Counted from the stretch's first letter, positions 36,637 through 44,718 are shown. The stretch is 64,000 nt of DNA from Dactylosporangium sp. AC04546 (GCF_022095675.1 NZ_JAHYSG010000067.1:4112-68111); one strand, 5' to 3'. Translations and numbers: made by a program. The notes: a model not told the origin generated them from the letters alone.

Positions 36637-38929
36637 GACGGATAGGACGGATAGGACGGAACACGCCGAGCCGCTGGGTCGCGCGGGTCAGTGCCACGTA
36701 CAGGTCGCTCGCGCCCCGCGGCGACTCGGCGACGATGCCGTCCGGGTCGGCGACCACCACGCCGTCGAACTCGAGGCCTTTCGCCTGGGCGACGGTCAGG
36801 AGCACCACCGGGCGGTCCAGGTCGGGCTGCTCGCCGACGGCCGCGTCGGTGAGCACCGCCGACAACGCCGGCACGAGGCCGGCCGGGCAGATCACCGCGA
36901 AACGGCCGTCGCCGAGCTCGTCGACCAGCGCGGCGACGCGCCCGGCCAGGTGCTCCAGCTGACCCTCCGCGTCCCACGGTTCGACGCCGCTGGAGCGCAC
37001 CGCTCGGGGCGGCACGATGGCGGGGTCGATGCCGGCGAGCACCCGCGCGGCCACGTCCATGATCTCGGCCGGCGTGCGGTAGCTGACGGTGAGCTCGGCG
37101 GCGCGCCAGCGGTCGGCGACGTACGGCGCGAACATCTCGCCCCAGGACGCCGGGCCCGACAGCGCGCCCGTCTGGGCGAGGTCGCCGACGACGGTCATCG
37201 ACCGGCTCGGGCAGCGGCGCATGAGCAGCCGCCAGGCCATAGCCGGCAGCTCCTGCGCCTCGTCGACGATGACGTGCCCGAACGCCCACCGGCGGTCGGC
37301 CGCCGCTCGTGCGGCCGCGCCGAGCCGCTCACCGGTCGCGTGCCGGGCCGCCAGTGCATCGGCGTCCATCACGCTCGCCACGTTCGGTACCGCTGCCTCA
37401 GGATCATCCTCGAGCTCAAAGGACATCGATCCCGCTGTGATGTCGAGGACCCCCTGCGCGTACTCCAGGCTCGCCCGGTGCAGGGCCGCCGCCCGCGCCC
37501 GGGCCGCGCTGTCGTCCTCGCCGAGCAGCTCGGCCGCCTCGTCGAGCAGCGGCACGTCGGCCGGCGACCAGCCGCCCGCCGGGTCCCGGCGCAGCAGCTC
37601 GCGATCGACGGCGGTCAGCTGCGGCGCGGCCGAGGCAAGGGCGTCGGCCGACGCGAACAGGCCGGTGAGCAGCGCCTCCGGGGTCAGCACCGGCCACAGC
37701 TCGTCGAGCACCGCCCGCACCGCCGGCTCGGCCGCCAGATCCGCGCGGATGTCGGCCAGGTCGGTCGCGTCGAGGAGGTTGGGGCTGTCGAGCGCGTCGC
37801 CCTCGCCGAGCGGGTCGTCCCAGAACGGGTCGTGCCCCACCCGCTCCGCCACCTGCTCGGCGAGCGAGCCGAGCACCGCATCGACGAAGATCGGTCGCGC
37901 CACGTTGTGCAGCTGCCCCGAGCGCCGCGCCCGGCTCCGCGCCGCCTCCACGACATCCGGATGCAGCAGCAGTACCTCGGGCAAGACGTCGACGCGGATC
38001 GCTTCCGCCGGCACCCGCTGGCGGTCCCGCACCGCGGTGGCGAGCACGTCCGCCATCAATGCCCGCCCCTTCACCTCGGCCACGGCGGCCGGCTCGGCGC
38101 GCCGCGCGGTGATGCCCGGATAGAGGTCGCCCAGCGTCGCCAGCAGCACGCCGGTCTCCGCGAGCGACGGCAGCACCTGCGAGATGTACCGCAGGAACGC
38201 CGCGTTCGGCCCGACGATCAGCACACCGCGGGCGCTGAGCTGCTCGCGGTACGTGTACAGCAGGTACGCGGCCCGGTGCAGCGCGACGGCGGTCTTGCCG
38301 GTGCCCGGCCCGCCCTGCACGACCAGCAACCCGCCGAGGTCGGCCCGGATCACCCGGTCCTGCTCGGCCTGGATGGTCTCGACGATGTCCTTCATCCGTC
38401 CGGTCCGCTTGGCGGTGAGCGCCGCCAGCAGCGCGGCCTCGCCGGTCACCGCCCGGCTGTCGGCCGCCGCCCGGTCCAGGTCGAGCACCTCGTCGTCGAG
38501 CCCGACCACGGTGCGCCCGCGGGTGCGGATGTGCCGGCGCTGCGCCACGCCGTCCGGGTGCGCGGCCGTCGCCACGTAGAACGGCCGGGCCGCCGGCGCC
38601 CGCCAGTCCACCAGCAGCGGCTCGAAGTCGCCCTCGTCGTCGAAGATGCCGATCCGGCCGATGTGCCGGTGCCCGCCGTCGCGCAGGTCGAGCCGGCCGA
38701 AGCACAGCCCCGGCTCGACCGCGTCGTAGCGCGCCACCCGCTCGGCGTACATCGCCGCCGCCGCGTCCCGCTGCGACCGCGCCTCCGGCGTGCCGCCGGC
38801 CTCGCGCAGCAGCCCCGACAGCCGCCGCGCCGCCTGCTCCCGCAGCCGGTCGAGCCGGCCGTACAGCATCGTCACCGTGCCCTGCTCCTCGGCGAGCTCC
38901 GCGGCGCCGGGACTTGACAGACTTGACAA
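36611..38929 (-). CDS. HelD-like RNA-polymerase-associated SF1 ATPase
   Basis: A 772-residue UvrD-like protein. The N-terminal arm (ELAEEQGTVTMLYGRLDRLREQAARRL) is the coiled coil that enters RNA polymerase in HelD proteins. Walker A GGPGTGKTAVALHRAAYLLY, a helicase core with VIVDEAQELPAMAWRLL, DLAQTGALSGPASW and the C-terminal DLYVALTRATQRLGV follow. HelD frees stalled polymerase, and the actinobacterial type HelR contributes to rifampicin resistance. The start is an unusual TTG (38927-38929) after GGGAGG; later starts would cut the coiled coil. The C-terminus ends in an RPIRPIRPN repeat made by tandem 9-base units at 36633-36660. Confidence 0.88.
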   Translation of the reverse strand: MSSLSSPGAAELAEEQGTVTMLYGRLDRLREQAARRLSGLLREAGGTPEARSQRDAAAAMYAERVARYDAVEPGLCFGRLDLRDGGHRHIGRIGIFDDEGDFEPLLVDWRAPAARPFYVATAAHPDGVAQRRHIRTRGRTVVGLDDEVLDLDRAAADSRAVTGEAALLAALTAKRTGRMKDIVETIQAEQDRVIRADLGGLLVVQGGPGTGKTAVALHRAAYLLYTYREQLSARGVLIVGPNAAFLRYISQVLPSLAETGVLLATLGDLYPGITARRAEPAAVAEVKGRALMADVLATAVRDRQRVPAEAIRVDVLPEVLLLHPDVVEAARSRARRSGQLHNVARPIFVDAVLGSLAEQVAERVGHDPFWDDPLGEGDALDSPNLLDATDLADIRADLAAEPAVRAVLDELWPVLTPEALLTGLFASADALASAAPQLTAVDRELLRRDPAGGWSPADVPLLDEAAELLGEDDSAARARAAALHRASLEYAQGVLDITAGSMSFELEDDPEAAVPNVASVMDADALAARHATGERLGAAARAAADRRWAFGHVIVDEAQELPAMAWRLLMRRCPSRSMTVVGDLAQTGALSGPASWGEMFAPYVADRWRAAELTVSYRTPAEIMDVAARVLAGIDPAIVPPRAVRSSGVEPWDAEGQLEHLAGRVAALVDELGDGRFAVICPAGLVPALSAVLTDAAVGEQPDLDRPVVLLTVAQAKGLEFDGVVVADPDGIVAESPRGASDLYVALTRATQRLGVFRPIRPIRPNGTVRTG

Positions 38930-38950
38930 CGTGCCTCCCGTTGGTATCCT
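38923..38950 (+). promoter_or_regulatory. Strong plus-strand promoter opposite the HelD start
   Basis: TTGACA (38923-38928) and TATCCT (38945-38950) are separated by 16 bases. The -35 box lies on top of the TTG start codon of the HelD gene. GACTTGACA occurs twice in tandem here (38911-38919 and 38920-38928 with one change). Confidence 0.65.
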
Positions 38951-38956
38951 TGCAAC

Positions 38957-39038
38957 TGGAGGGGCTGACTTCAGCGTGCGCTGATTCGAGCCTCCGAATC
39001 AGCCATGGTAGCGCGGCCGGCGGCGGTCCGCGCTTTTT
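38957..39038 (+). ncRNA. Candidate small RNA, about 80 nt
   Basis: A plus-strand promoter (38923-38950) and a Rho-independent terminator (39010-39038) bracket about 80 bases between two minus-strand genes. The stretch has no useful reading frame. It can form GCTGATTCG/CGAATCAGC (38980-39003, perfect 9-bp stem, 6-base loop) and a weaker GCTGA/TCAGC pairing upstream. It is antisense to the HelD leader. It matches no RNA family that I recognise; the 6C RNA with C-rich loops was considered and does not fit. Confidence 0.5.
39010..39038 (+). terminator. Rho-independent terminator of the candidate small RNA
   Basis: AGCGCGG (39010-39016) pairs with CCGCGCT (39028-39034), followed by TTTTT and then CTGTTT. 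The T-run is on the plus strand only, whereas both flanking genes are on the minus strand. Confidence 0.7.
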
Positions 39039-39049
39039 CTGTTTCCGGG

Positions 39050-39589
39050 TCATCTCCGGCCGCCGAACGTCCAGGCGTGCACCTCGACGGCGGCGTAGCG
39101 GTCGGCGGTCAGCACCGCCCGCGCCGTGTCCGCGTCCGGCACCCGCACCAGCGCCGCCGTGCCCAGCCACGCGTCGCCGTCGTCGGCGAGCAGCGGGCCG
39201 TACGCGATCAGGTCGTCCCGCCGCGGGACCTCCAGGTCGGCCGCCGGGCCGGCGCCGAGGCCGAGCACCAGGAAGCCGTCGCCGCGGCCGCCCGGGTACT
39301 GCCACATCGTCCGGCCGAGTGCGTTGTGCCAGCGGCGCAGGAGCACGTCGCGGTACACGCCGGCCTGATATCCCGGCTCGTCGAAGGCGAACGCCCGGGC
39401 CGCCGTGACGTCCGGCAGGTCGACGACGTGGACGCTGCCCGTCGGCGTCTCGCCGTCGGCGCCGAACGTCGGGCCGCGCGCGATCATCCCGTCCGCGAAC
39501 CGGTCCATGTACGACCAGTGCGCCTCCAGCAGCTCGCCGCGCAGCTCCAGCGAGCCCGGCCGGTCGCGGTGGTAGCAGAAGAACTCCAT
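39050..39589 (-). CDS. Tandem YCII-like domain protein
   Basis: A 179-residue protein with two ferredoxin-like halves. The first (EFFCYHRDRPGSLELRGELLEAHWSYMDRFADGMIARGP) resembles YCII domains with the conserved HWxY and a GP turn. The second half (DDLIAYGPLLADDGDAWLGTAALVRV) repeats the GPLL turn. YCII proteins may be small enzymes or structural domains, and the function is unknown. It is divergent from the YafY-type regulator with 39 bases between starts, a pairing that suggests regulation by it. Confidence 0.7.
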   Translation of the reverse strand: MEFFCYHRDRPGSLELRGELLEAHWSYMDRFADGMIARGPTFGADGETPTGSVHVVDLPDVTAARAFAFDEPGYQAGVYRDVLLRRWHNALGRTMWQYPGGRGDGFLVLGLGAGPAADLEVPRRDDLIAYGPLLADDGDAWLGTAALVRVPDADTARAVLTADRYAAVEVHAWTFGGRR

Positions 39590-39628
39590 GCGCCGGATTC
39601 TGTCGTACCCCGCCGGTAGGTTCGGCTC

Positions 39629-40327
39629 GTGAATCGCACGGACCGGCTGTATGCCATGGTCGAGGAGCTGCGGGCCGTCGCGCCGCGGCCGCGCAGCGCC
39701 CGGTGGCTCGCCGGCCGCTTCGAGGTCAGCGTGCGCACCGTCGAGCGCGACATCAGCGCCCTGCAGCAGTCCGGCACACCGATCTACGCCGAGCAGGGCC
39801 GCACCGGCGGCTACTGCCTCGACAAGGCGCGCACCCTGCCCCCGGTCAACCTGACGCCCGACGAGGCCGTCGCGATGGCCGTGGCGTTGCGGCGCCTCGA
39901 CGGCACGCCGTTCCGCGCGGCCGCGGGCTCGGCGCTGCGCAAGCTCGTCGCGGCGATGCAGGCCGACGACGCCGAGCGGGCCCGCGACCTGGCCGGCCGC
40001 ATCCACCTCGTCGGCGACACCGCCCCGGCCCTGCCGGTGCCCCGCGCCGTGGCCGACGCGGTGTCGACCCGCCGGGTGCTGCGCATCGGCTATGCGGACC
40101 GGGCGGGCTCGGCCACGCTGCGGGAGATCGAGCCGATGGGGTATGTCGGGAGGGCCACCTACTGGTATGTCGTGGCCTGGTGCCGGCTCCGCGACTCCTT
40201 ACGCGCGTTCCGTGTCGACCGGATCAGCTCGGTCGCCGTCACCGCCGAGGTGCCGGCGCCGCGCACGCTGCGCAGCGCCGACCTCGACATCCCGCGCGAC
40301 AAGGTCCGCCAGCTCAGCCTCGACTGA
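39629..40327 (+). CDS. YafY-type HTH-WYL transcriptional regulator
   Basis: A 232-residue regulator. The N-terminal helix-turn-helix is RLYAMVEELRAVAPRPRSARWLAGRFEVSVRTVERDISALQQSG. The WYL domain follows (RVLRIGYADRAG, REIEPMGYVGRATYWYVVAWC, LRAFRVDRIS). WYL domains sense ligands, often nucleic acids or nucleotides, in many actinobacterial regulators. GTG 39629 has TAGGTT 6 bases upstream. It is divergent from the YCII gene. Confidence 0.88.
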   Translation: MNRTDRLYAMVEELRAVAPRPRSARWLAGRFEVSVRTVERDISALQQSGTPIYAEQGRTGGYCLDKARTLPPVNLTPDEAVAMAVALRRLDGTPFRAAAGSALRKLVAAMQADDAERARDLAGRIHLVGDTAPALPVPRAVADAVSTRRVLRIGYADRAGSATLREIEPMGYVGRATYWYVVAWCRLRDSLRAFRVDRISSVAVTAEVPAPRTLRSADLDIPRDKVRQLSLD

Positions 40328-40352
40328 CCGGGCGGCCTTCCCGGCGGTGGCC

Positions 40353-40730
40353 TCAGCCGCGGTTGACGGCGAAGACGCCGAAGAGGTTGCCCGACGGGTC
40401 GATGACGTGAGCGAAGGTCACGCCGCCCGCGTTCGTCTGGGCCGGGCGCTGGATCTTGCCACCGGCGGCCTCGACCCGGCGGCAGGTGTCGTCGACGTCG
40501 GCGACGCGCACGGCGAAGATCGCGTAGTTCGGCACCCGGCCGTCGGTCGCGAAGAGCCCGCCCCGCAGCCCGTCGGGGTCGCCCGTGGCGAAGAACCGGT
40601 AGGCCGGGTCCGTGCTCCGGCTGTCGTCGCCGGCGACGGTCCAGCCGAAGACGTCGCCGTAGAACCGCTCGGCCGACGCCGGGTCGTCGGTCCCGACCTC
40701 GAACCAGCCGATGCCGTTGAAAGCCGTCAT
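40353..40730 (-). CDS. VOC (glyoxalase-like) protein
   Basis: A 125-residue single-module vicinal-oxygen-chelate protein: IGWFEVGTDDPASAERFYGDVFGWTV, then VRVADVDDTCRRVEAAGGKI and FAHVIDPSGNLFGVF. Such proteins bind a metal at His/Glu or act as small-molecule binders. ATG 40730 is chosen over an upstream in-frame start because GAGGTGA precedes it and MTAFNGIGWFEV is the family beginning. It is convergent with the WYL regulator, 25 bases apart. Confidence 0.8.
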   Translation of the reverse strand: MTAFNGIGWFEVGTDDPASAERFYGDVFGWTVAGDDSRSTDPAYRFFATGDPDGLRGGLFATDGRVPNYAIFAVRVADVDDTCRRVEAAGGKIQRPAQTNAGGVTFAHVIDPSGNLFGVFAVNRG

Positions 40731-40812
40731 TGGGTCACCTCTCGTGACGAAGGGAGAAACCGTGTACCTCCTCACCGTCGTCGTCGCTGGCGACAGCCCC
40801 CTGTCGGTGATT

Positions 40813-41712
40813 TCAGGCGATGCGGTCGAGGCCGGTGAGTTCGGCGGACAGCGACCACAGGCGGGCCGCGTCCGCCTCGTCGGTGGATGGGCTGTCGAGG
40901 AGGCGGCAGTCGGCGCAGTATTCGCCCCCGTGGGCGTCGAGCTCCGGGGCGGTTGCTGCCCAGACCTGGGTCGCCGCGCCCTGCTCGGCGGTGCGGAACA
41001 GGCCGGGCAGCGACTCGCCGTCCGCGTCGATCCAGCCCGCCGCGACCATCTCGTCCGTGGTCAGGTGGCGCTGCAGTGGTGTGCGGATCCAGCCGGGGTT
41101 GACCGAGAACGCGCGGACGCCGTGGCGCCGGCCGAGGCGGTCGAGGTGGCGGGCGAAGAGGATGTTGGCGGACTTCGACTGGGTGTACGCGGCCCACTTG
41201 TCGTAGCCGGCCGTGAAGTGCACGTCGTCCCACCGGATCGTCCAGTCCGGGTTGCGGCCCGAGGCCACCGCCACGACCCTTGCGCCGCCGGCGGCGCTGA
41301 GCGCCGGCCACAGCAGGTTGGCCAGGGCGTAGTGGCCGAGGTGGTTGGTGGCGAACTGGGCCTCCCAGCCCGGGCCGACCCGTGTCTCGGGACAGGCCAT
41401 GACACCGGCGTTGCCGATCAGGATGTGCAGCGCCTCGTGCCGGCGCAGGAAGTCCTCGGCGAAGGTCCACACCGTGTCGAGGTCCGAGAGGTCGAGCGCG
41501 TGAACCTCGACGCCGGCGTCGTTCGACAGTGCCGCCGCGGCCGCGGCCGGGCGGCGGGCCGGGACGATCACGCGGGCGCCGGCGCCCGCCAGTGCGCGGG
41601 TCGTGGCCAGGCCGATGCCCGAGTAGCCGCCGGTGACGACGGCCGTCTTGCCCATGAGGTCGATGCCGGCGAGTGCCTCGCCGGCGGTGCGAAGGGTGGT
41701 GTCGCTGCTCAT
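40813..41712 (-). CDS. Short-chain dehydrogenase/reductase
   Basis: A 299-residue NAD(P)-dependent oxidoreductase of the retinol-dehydrogenase/WWOX-like group. Cofactor loop TGGYSGIG (about 27-34), PARRP after strand 2 (NADP preference likely), structural GNAGVM, catalytic Ser in VAVASGRN, Tyr and Lys in YTQSK, then VNPGWIRTPL. It is divergent from the MerR gene, whose operator sits inside this gene's promoter. The start ATG 41712 is 8 bases after TAGCGT. The substrate is unknown. Confidence 0.87.
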   Translation of the reverse strand: MSSDTTLRTAGEALAGIDLMGKTAVVTGGYSGIGLATTRALAGAGARVIVPARRPAAAAAALSNDAGVEVHALDLSDLDTVWTFAEDFLRRHEALHILIGNAGVMACPETRVGPGWEAQFATNHLGHYALANLLWPALSAAGGARVVAVASGRNPDWTIRWDDVHFTAGYDKWAAYTQSKSANILFARHLDRLGRRHGVRAFSVNPGWIRTPLQRHLTTDEMVAAGWIDADGESLPGLFRTAEQGAATQVWAATAPELDAHGGEYCADCRLLDSPSTDEADAARLWSLSAELTGLDRIA

Positions 41713-41720
41713 GCCGGCGG

Positions 41721-41751
41721 ACGCTATGAGCTAGACCTCGGTCTAGGTCAA
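41721..41751 (-). promoter_or_regulatory. MerR-type promoter of the dehydrogenase gene
   Basis: On the minus strand TTGACC (41751-41746) and TAGCGT (41726-41721) are 19 bases apart. The 19-base spacing is the overlong form that MerR activators compensate by bending DNA. Confidence 0.75.
41731..41746. promoter_or_regulatory. MerR operator
   Basis: CTAGACC-TC-GGTCTAG is a perfect 7-bp inverted repeat lying within the 19-base spacer of the dehydrogenase promoter and upstream of the MerR gene. Confidence 0.78.
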
Positions 41752-41767
41752 GGTTACGGTCGACGGC

Positions 41768-42178
41768 ATGAGCGACGAGCAGCTGAGCATCGGGCAGGTC
41801 GCCGAGCGGACCGGGTTGAGCGTGCACACGCTGCGACTGTACGAGCGCGAGGGGCTGCTCGCCGGCGAGGTCCGCCGCGACTCATCCGGCCGGCGGGTGT
41901 ACACCGGCTGGGACGTCGAGTGGCTGGCCAACTGCGTGAAGTTCCGGGCCTCCGGGATGCCGCTCGCCACGATCGCCCACCTGGCCCGGCTCGTCCGCGA
42001 CGGCAGCGGCAACGAGGGCGAGCGGCTCGAGCTGCTCCGCGCCCACCGGCACCACGTCGTCGCCCAGCTCGACCAGCTGCAGGACTGCCTCGCCCTCATC
42101 GACGCCAAGGTGCGCAGCTACGAGGCCCACCTCGCCGCCGGAGTGGGCGGCGATCCGTGGGTCAGTGCCGGCCGGTGA
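41768..42178 (+). CDS. MerR-family transcriptional regulator
   Basis: A 136-residue regulator. The winged helix is LSIGQVAERTGLSVHTLRLYEREGLLAGEVRRDSSGRRVYTGWDVEWL, followed by a dimerisation coiled coil (LLRAHRHHVVAQLDQLQDCLALIDAKVRSYEAHL). It has too few cysteines for metal sensing, and the family members paired with an SDR usually respond to small organic molecules. ATG 41768 follows TACGGT at 7 bases (leaderless). The last 17 bases overlap the aldo-keto reductase gene. Confidence 0.88.
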   Translation: MSDEQLSIGQVAERTGLSVHTLRLYEREGLLAGEVRRDSSGRRVYTGWDVEWLANCVKFRASGMPLATIAHLARLVRDGSGNEGERLELLRAHRHHVVAQLDQLQDCLALIDAKVRSYEAHLAAGVGGDPWVSAGR

Positions 42179-43166
42179 CCGGCGAGCCGACCGTCGACCG
42201 GCTCGCCTCGTCCAGGCGGGCGAGCACCGGCGGCGGCAGTTCGTAGGTCAGGCCGGCCAGGTTCGCGGTCAGCTGCTCGACCGAGCGTGGGCCCAGGACC
42301 ACCGACGTGACGTCGGGCCGGCTGCCCAGCCAGCCGAGAGCGACGTTGGCCGGCGTTGTCTCCAGCGAAGCCGCCGCGGCGGCGACCGCGTCGGCCACGT
42401 CGAAGTGGTGGGGAGACAGGAGGCCGTCGACGTATGCCTTGGCCGCCGGGCCCGGCATCGCGGACCACTCGGCCAGGCGGGAGCCTTCCTGCGGTGGCGC
42501 GCCCCGGCGGTAGCGCCCGGCCAGGAGCCCGCCGCCCAGTGGGCTGTAGGCGAGCACGCCCAGGCCCAGGTGGCGGCAGGTCGGCATGATCTCCGGCTCG
42601 ATCGCCCTGGCGATGAGCGAATAGTTGGCCTGCAGGCTCACGAACGGGGTGCCGGCCTGCCGGGACGCCGCCCATTGGGACTCGACGATGTTCGCCGCGG
42701 AGAAGTTGGAGCAGCCGAGGTACAACACCTTGCCCGAGCGCACGAACGTGTCGAGGGTTGCCATCGTCTCCTCGATCGGGGTTTCGGCGTCCGGCACGTG
42801 GCACTGGTAGAGGTCGATGTAGTCCGTGCCCAGGCGGCGCAGGCTCGCCTCCAGCGCTCGGGTCAGGTGGGCGCGGGACAGGCCGCGGTCGTTCGGGCCG
42901 GGGCCCTGCGGCACCGCCGCCTTCGTCGCCAGCACCACCTCCGGGCGCCGGTGGGCGATCGCCCGCCCGACGACCTCCTCGCTGGTGCCGCCCCGGTAGG
43001 TGTCGGCGGTGTCGACGAGGTTGTGGCCGGCGTCCAGGAACGCCTCCACGATCCGGCGTGCCTCCGGCTCCGGGGCCGGGGCTCGCGGGTCGGTGCCGAA
43101 GTTCATCGTGCCCAGGCAGGCGCGGGAGACGCGCAGGCCCGACCGGCCCAGTGTCATGTACTGCAT
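42162..43166 (-). CDS. Aldo/keto reductase
   Basis: A 334-residue NADPH-dependent reductase with a TIM barrel. Catalytic residues appear as VDTADTY (Asp, Tyr), VVLATKAAV (Lys) and IDLYQCHVPD (His), with the cofactor segment YSPLGGGLLAGRY and VVLGPRSVEQL. ATG 43166 is preferred over a start 42 bases earlier because the protein then begins MQYMTLGRSGLRVS as in the family. Its promoter contains two TetR-type operators, and the divergent TetR gene is the obvious regulator. Confidence 0.88.
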   Translation of the reverse strand: MQYMTLGRSGLRVSRACLGTMNFGTDPRAPAPEPEARRIVEAFLDAGHNLVDTADTYRGGTSEEVVGRAIAHRRPEVVLATKAAVPQGPGPNDRGLSRAHLTRALEASLRRLGTDYIDLYQCHVPDAETPIEETMATLDTFVRSGKVLYLGCSNFSAANIVESQWAASRQAGTPFVSLQANYSLIARAIEPEIMPTCRHLGLGVLAYSPLGGGLLAGRYRRGAPPQEGSRLAEWSAMPGPAAKAYVDGLLSPHHFDVADAVAAAAASLETTPANVALGWLGSRPDVTSVVLGPRSVEQLTANLAGLTYELPPPVLARLDEASRSTVGSPVTGRH

Positions 43167-43183
43167 GCCACCCTCGGTACAAT

Positions 43184-43225
43184 CGGAATCGTGATTCCGC
43201 TTGAACATACGGAACCTGGATTCCG
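43184..43225. promoter_or_regulatory. Two TetR-type operators
   Basis: CGGAATCGTGATTCCG (43184-43199, perfect 7-bp arms) and CGGAACCTGGATTCCG (43210-43225) agree at 13 of 16 positions and are 26 bases apart. The second fills the spacer of the reductase promoter and the first lies just after its -10. Confidence 0.8.
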
Positions 43226-43233
43226 GTTGTCAA
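43204..43233 (-). promoter_or_regulatory. Promoter of the aldo-keto reductase gene
   Basis: On the minus strand TTGACA (43233-43228) and TATGTT (43209-43204) are separated by 18 bases. Confidence 0.75.
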
Positions 43234-43246
43234 CCGTGGCGGCGGC

Positions 43247-43780
43247 GTGATCCGGTCCGACGCTGCCCGGAACCGGGCGAAGGTGCTGGAGGCGGCCGAG
43301 GCCGTGCTCGACGAGCAGGGGCTCTCCGCCCGGATGGACGAGATCGCCCGGCGCGCCGGCGTCGGGGTCGGCACGCTGTACCGCCACTTCGCCACGAAGG
43401 AGGCGCTGTACCAGGCCATCGTCGCCGCCCGCATCGACCAACTGCTGGAGGAGGCCGACCGGCTGCGCGCCGGCGCCGACCCGGCCGCGGCGTTCTTCAC
43501 GTTCTTCACCCGGATCGTGGACGGCGCGGCCCGCCAGCGGACCCTGACCGACGCCCTGCGCGGCGCCGGCATCGACGTCAAGGCGCACCAGACCGAGCAG
43601 CAGGCGGCGATGCGGCGGGCCATCGACGACCTTCTCCGTGCGGCGCAGGCGGCCGGTGCCGTGCGCGAGGACGTGGCGCTGCCCGAGATCCTCGCGCTGC
43701 TGCGCGGCGCCGGGCTGGCCGCGGAGACGGGCACCTATCCCGTCGGGATCGTGCTCGACGGCCTACGTCGTCCGGCGTAG
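43247..43780 (+). CDS. TetR-family transcriptional regulator
   Basis: A 177-residue repressor. The helix-turn-helix is ARNRAKVLEAAEAVLDEQGLSARMDEIARRAGVGVGTLYRHFATKEALYQAIV; the C-terminal ligand domain is all helical. The start is GTG 43247. It is divergent from the aldo-keto reductase gene, with two copies of a matching operator between them, so it likely represses the reductase and itself. Confidence 0.9.
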   Translation: MIRSDAARNRAKVLEAAEAVLDEQGLSARMDEIARRAGVGVGTLYRHFATKEALYQAIVAARIDQLLEEADRLRAGADPAAAFFTFFTRIVDGAARQRTLTDALRGAGIDVKAHQTEQQAAMRRAIDDLLRAAQAAGAVREDVALPEILALLRGAGLAAETGTYPVGIVLDGLRRPA

Positions 43781-43838
43781 TGGCGGGGCCGCTCCATGAC
43801 CGACGCCCCGCCGCCGCGGCGCGGGCAGGATCGTGGGC

Positions 43839-44159
43839 ATGACTGCTTCGATCGCTCGCGATGAGCTCCAGACCGCGATGGCCGCCGGCGACGTGACGGT
43901 GGTCGACGCGCTGCCGGCCTTCCCGTACGGGCAGCGCCACCTGCCCGGCGCGCTGAACCTGGTCGCCGAGGACGCCGGCGGGAAGGCCGCCGAGGTGCTG
44001 CCGGACAAGGCCGCATCGATCGTCACCTACTCCACGAACGCCATGTGCGGCCGGGGTGAGGCGCTCGCCACGCGGCTGGAGGAGCTCGGCTACACGGGCG
44101 TGCGGGTGTACCGCGACGGCATCGAGGACTGGGTGGGAGCCGGCCTGCCGGTAGAGTGA
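43839..44159 (+). CDS. Rhodanese-like protein
   Basis: A 106-residue single-domain sulfurtransferase-like protein. VTVVDALPAFPYGQRHLPGALNL matches the conserved D and H-P-G-A of rhodaneses, and the active loop contains Cys in TNAMCGRGEALA. The catalytic cysteine is therefore present. ATG 43839 is preferred; GTG 43833 is in frame. It lies after the TetR gene and 7 bases before the DUF1963-like gene. Confidence 0.8.
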   Translation: MTASIARDELQTAMAAGDVTVVDALPAFPYGQRHLPGALNLVAEDAGGKAAEVLPDKAASIVTYSTNAMCGRGEALATRLEELGYTGVRVYRDGIEDWVGAGLPVE

Positions 44160-44166
44160 CCGACTC

Positions 44167-44718
44167 GTGGGGCGGATCGTGGGGTACCGGCCGGCCGAGC
44201 GGGCCGTCGCCGAGCCGGTGACGAAGTTCGGCGGGCAGCCGGTCTGGCTGGAATTGCCGCGATGGCCGCTCAGCGCCGCCTGGGGCACACCGATGCGGTT
44301 CGTCGGACAGATCACCCTGGAAGCGAAGCTCGCCTATCTCTTCGTGACCGCGGCCGACGACGCCGACGACTTCGACCCGGACGTCATCTTCCCCGACGGC
44401 GGGGAGAACGCGGTGATCATCCAGCCCGGCGGCGCCTACGACGGGACGACCGTCGAAGCTGCCACCGGGCCCACGGTGAGCCACGAGGAGTACCTGGTCG
44501 AGGAGGACGACGCAGCCGACGACCAGGACGACGACCGCATCGGCCAGGGCGGGCCGGTGACGCTGCGGGAGGAGCCCGGCGGCGGGCCGTGGGGGCTCCT
44601 GCTGCGCCTCGCCACCAACTGGACGCCGTTCCACCTCAACCTCGGCGCCGCCCCGGTGCTGATCGCGCTGATCGACGCCGACGGGTGCCGCGGCTGCATG
44701 CTGGTCGAGGATTCGTAG
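44167..44718 (+). CDS. DUF1963 (YwqG-like) protein
   Basis: A 183-residue protein with TKFGGQPVWLELPRWPLSAAWGTPMRFVGQITL, the opening pattern of the DUF1963 family, and a very acidic middle (EEYLVEEDDAADDQDDD). The C-terminus has CRGCMLVED. Members are found with SUKH-type immunity proteins in some genomes, but no toxin is nearby. The start is GTG 44167. The function is unknown. Confidence 0.65.
   Translation: MGRIVGYRPAERAVAEPVTKFGGQPVWLELPRWPLSAAWGTPMRFVGQITLEAKLAYLFVTAADDADDFDPDVIFPDGGENAVIIQPGGAYDGTTVEAATGPTVSHEEYLVEEDDAADDQDDDRIGQGGPVTLREEPGGGPWGLLLRLATNWTPFHLNLGAAPVLIALIDADGCRGCMLVEDS

Noticed and set aside
36633..36660. Repeat array of GGATAGGAC units as a mobile-element or CRISPR signature
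   Set aside because: Only about three 9-base units occur and they are within the coding end of the HelD-like gene (RPIRPIRPN). No spacers or transposase.
38980..39003. tRNA gene at the CTGATTCGAGC hairpin
   Set aside because: A TTCGAGC-like loop is present, but no 5-bp T-stem, anticodon arm or acceptor stem can be formed around it.
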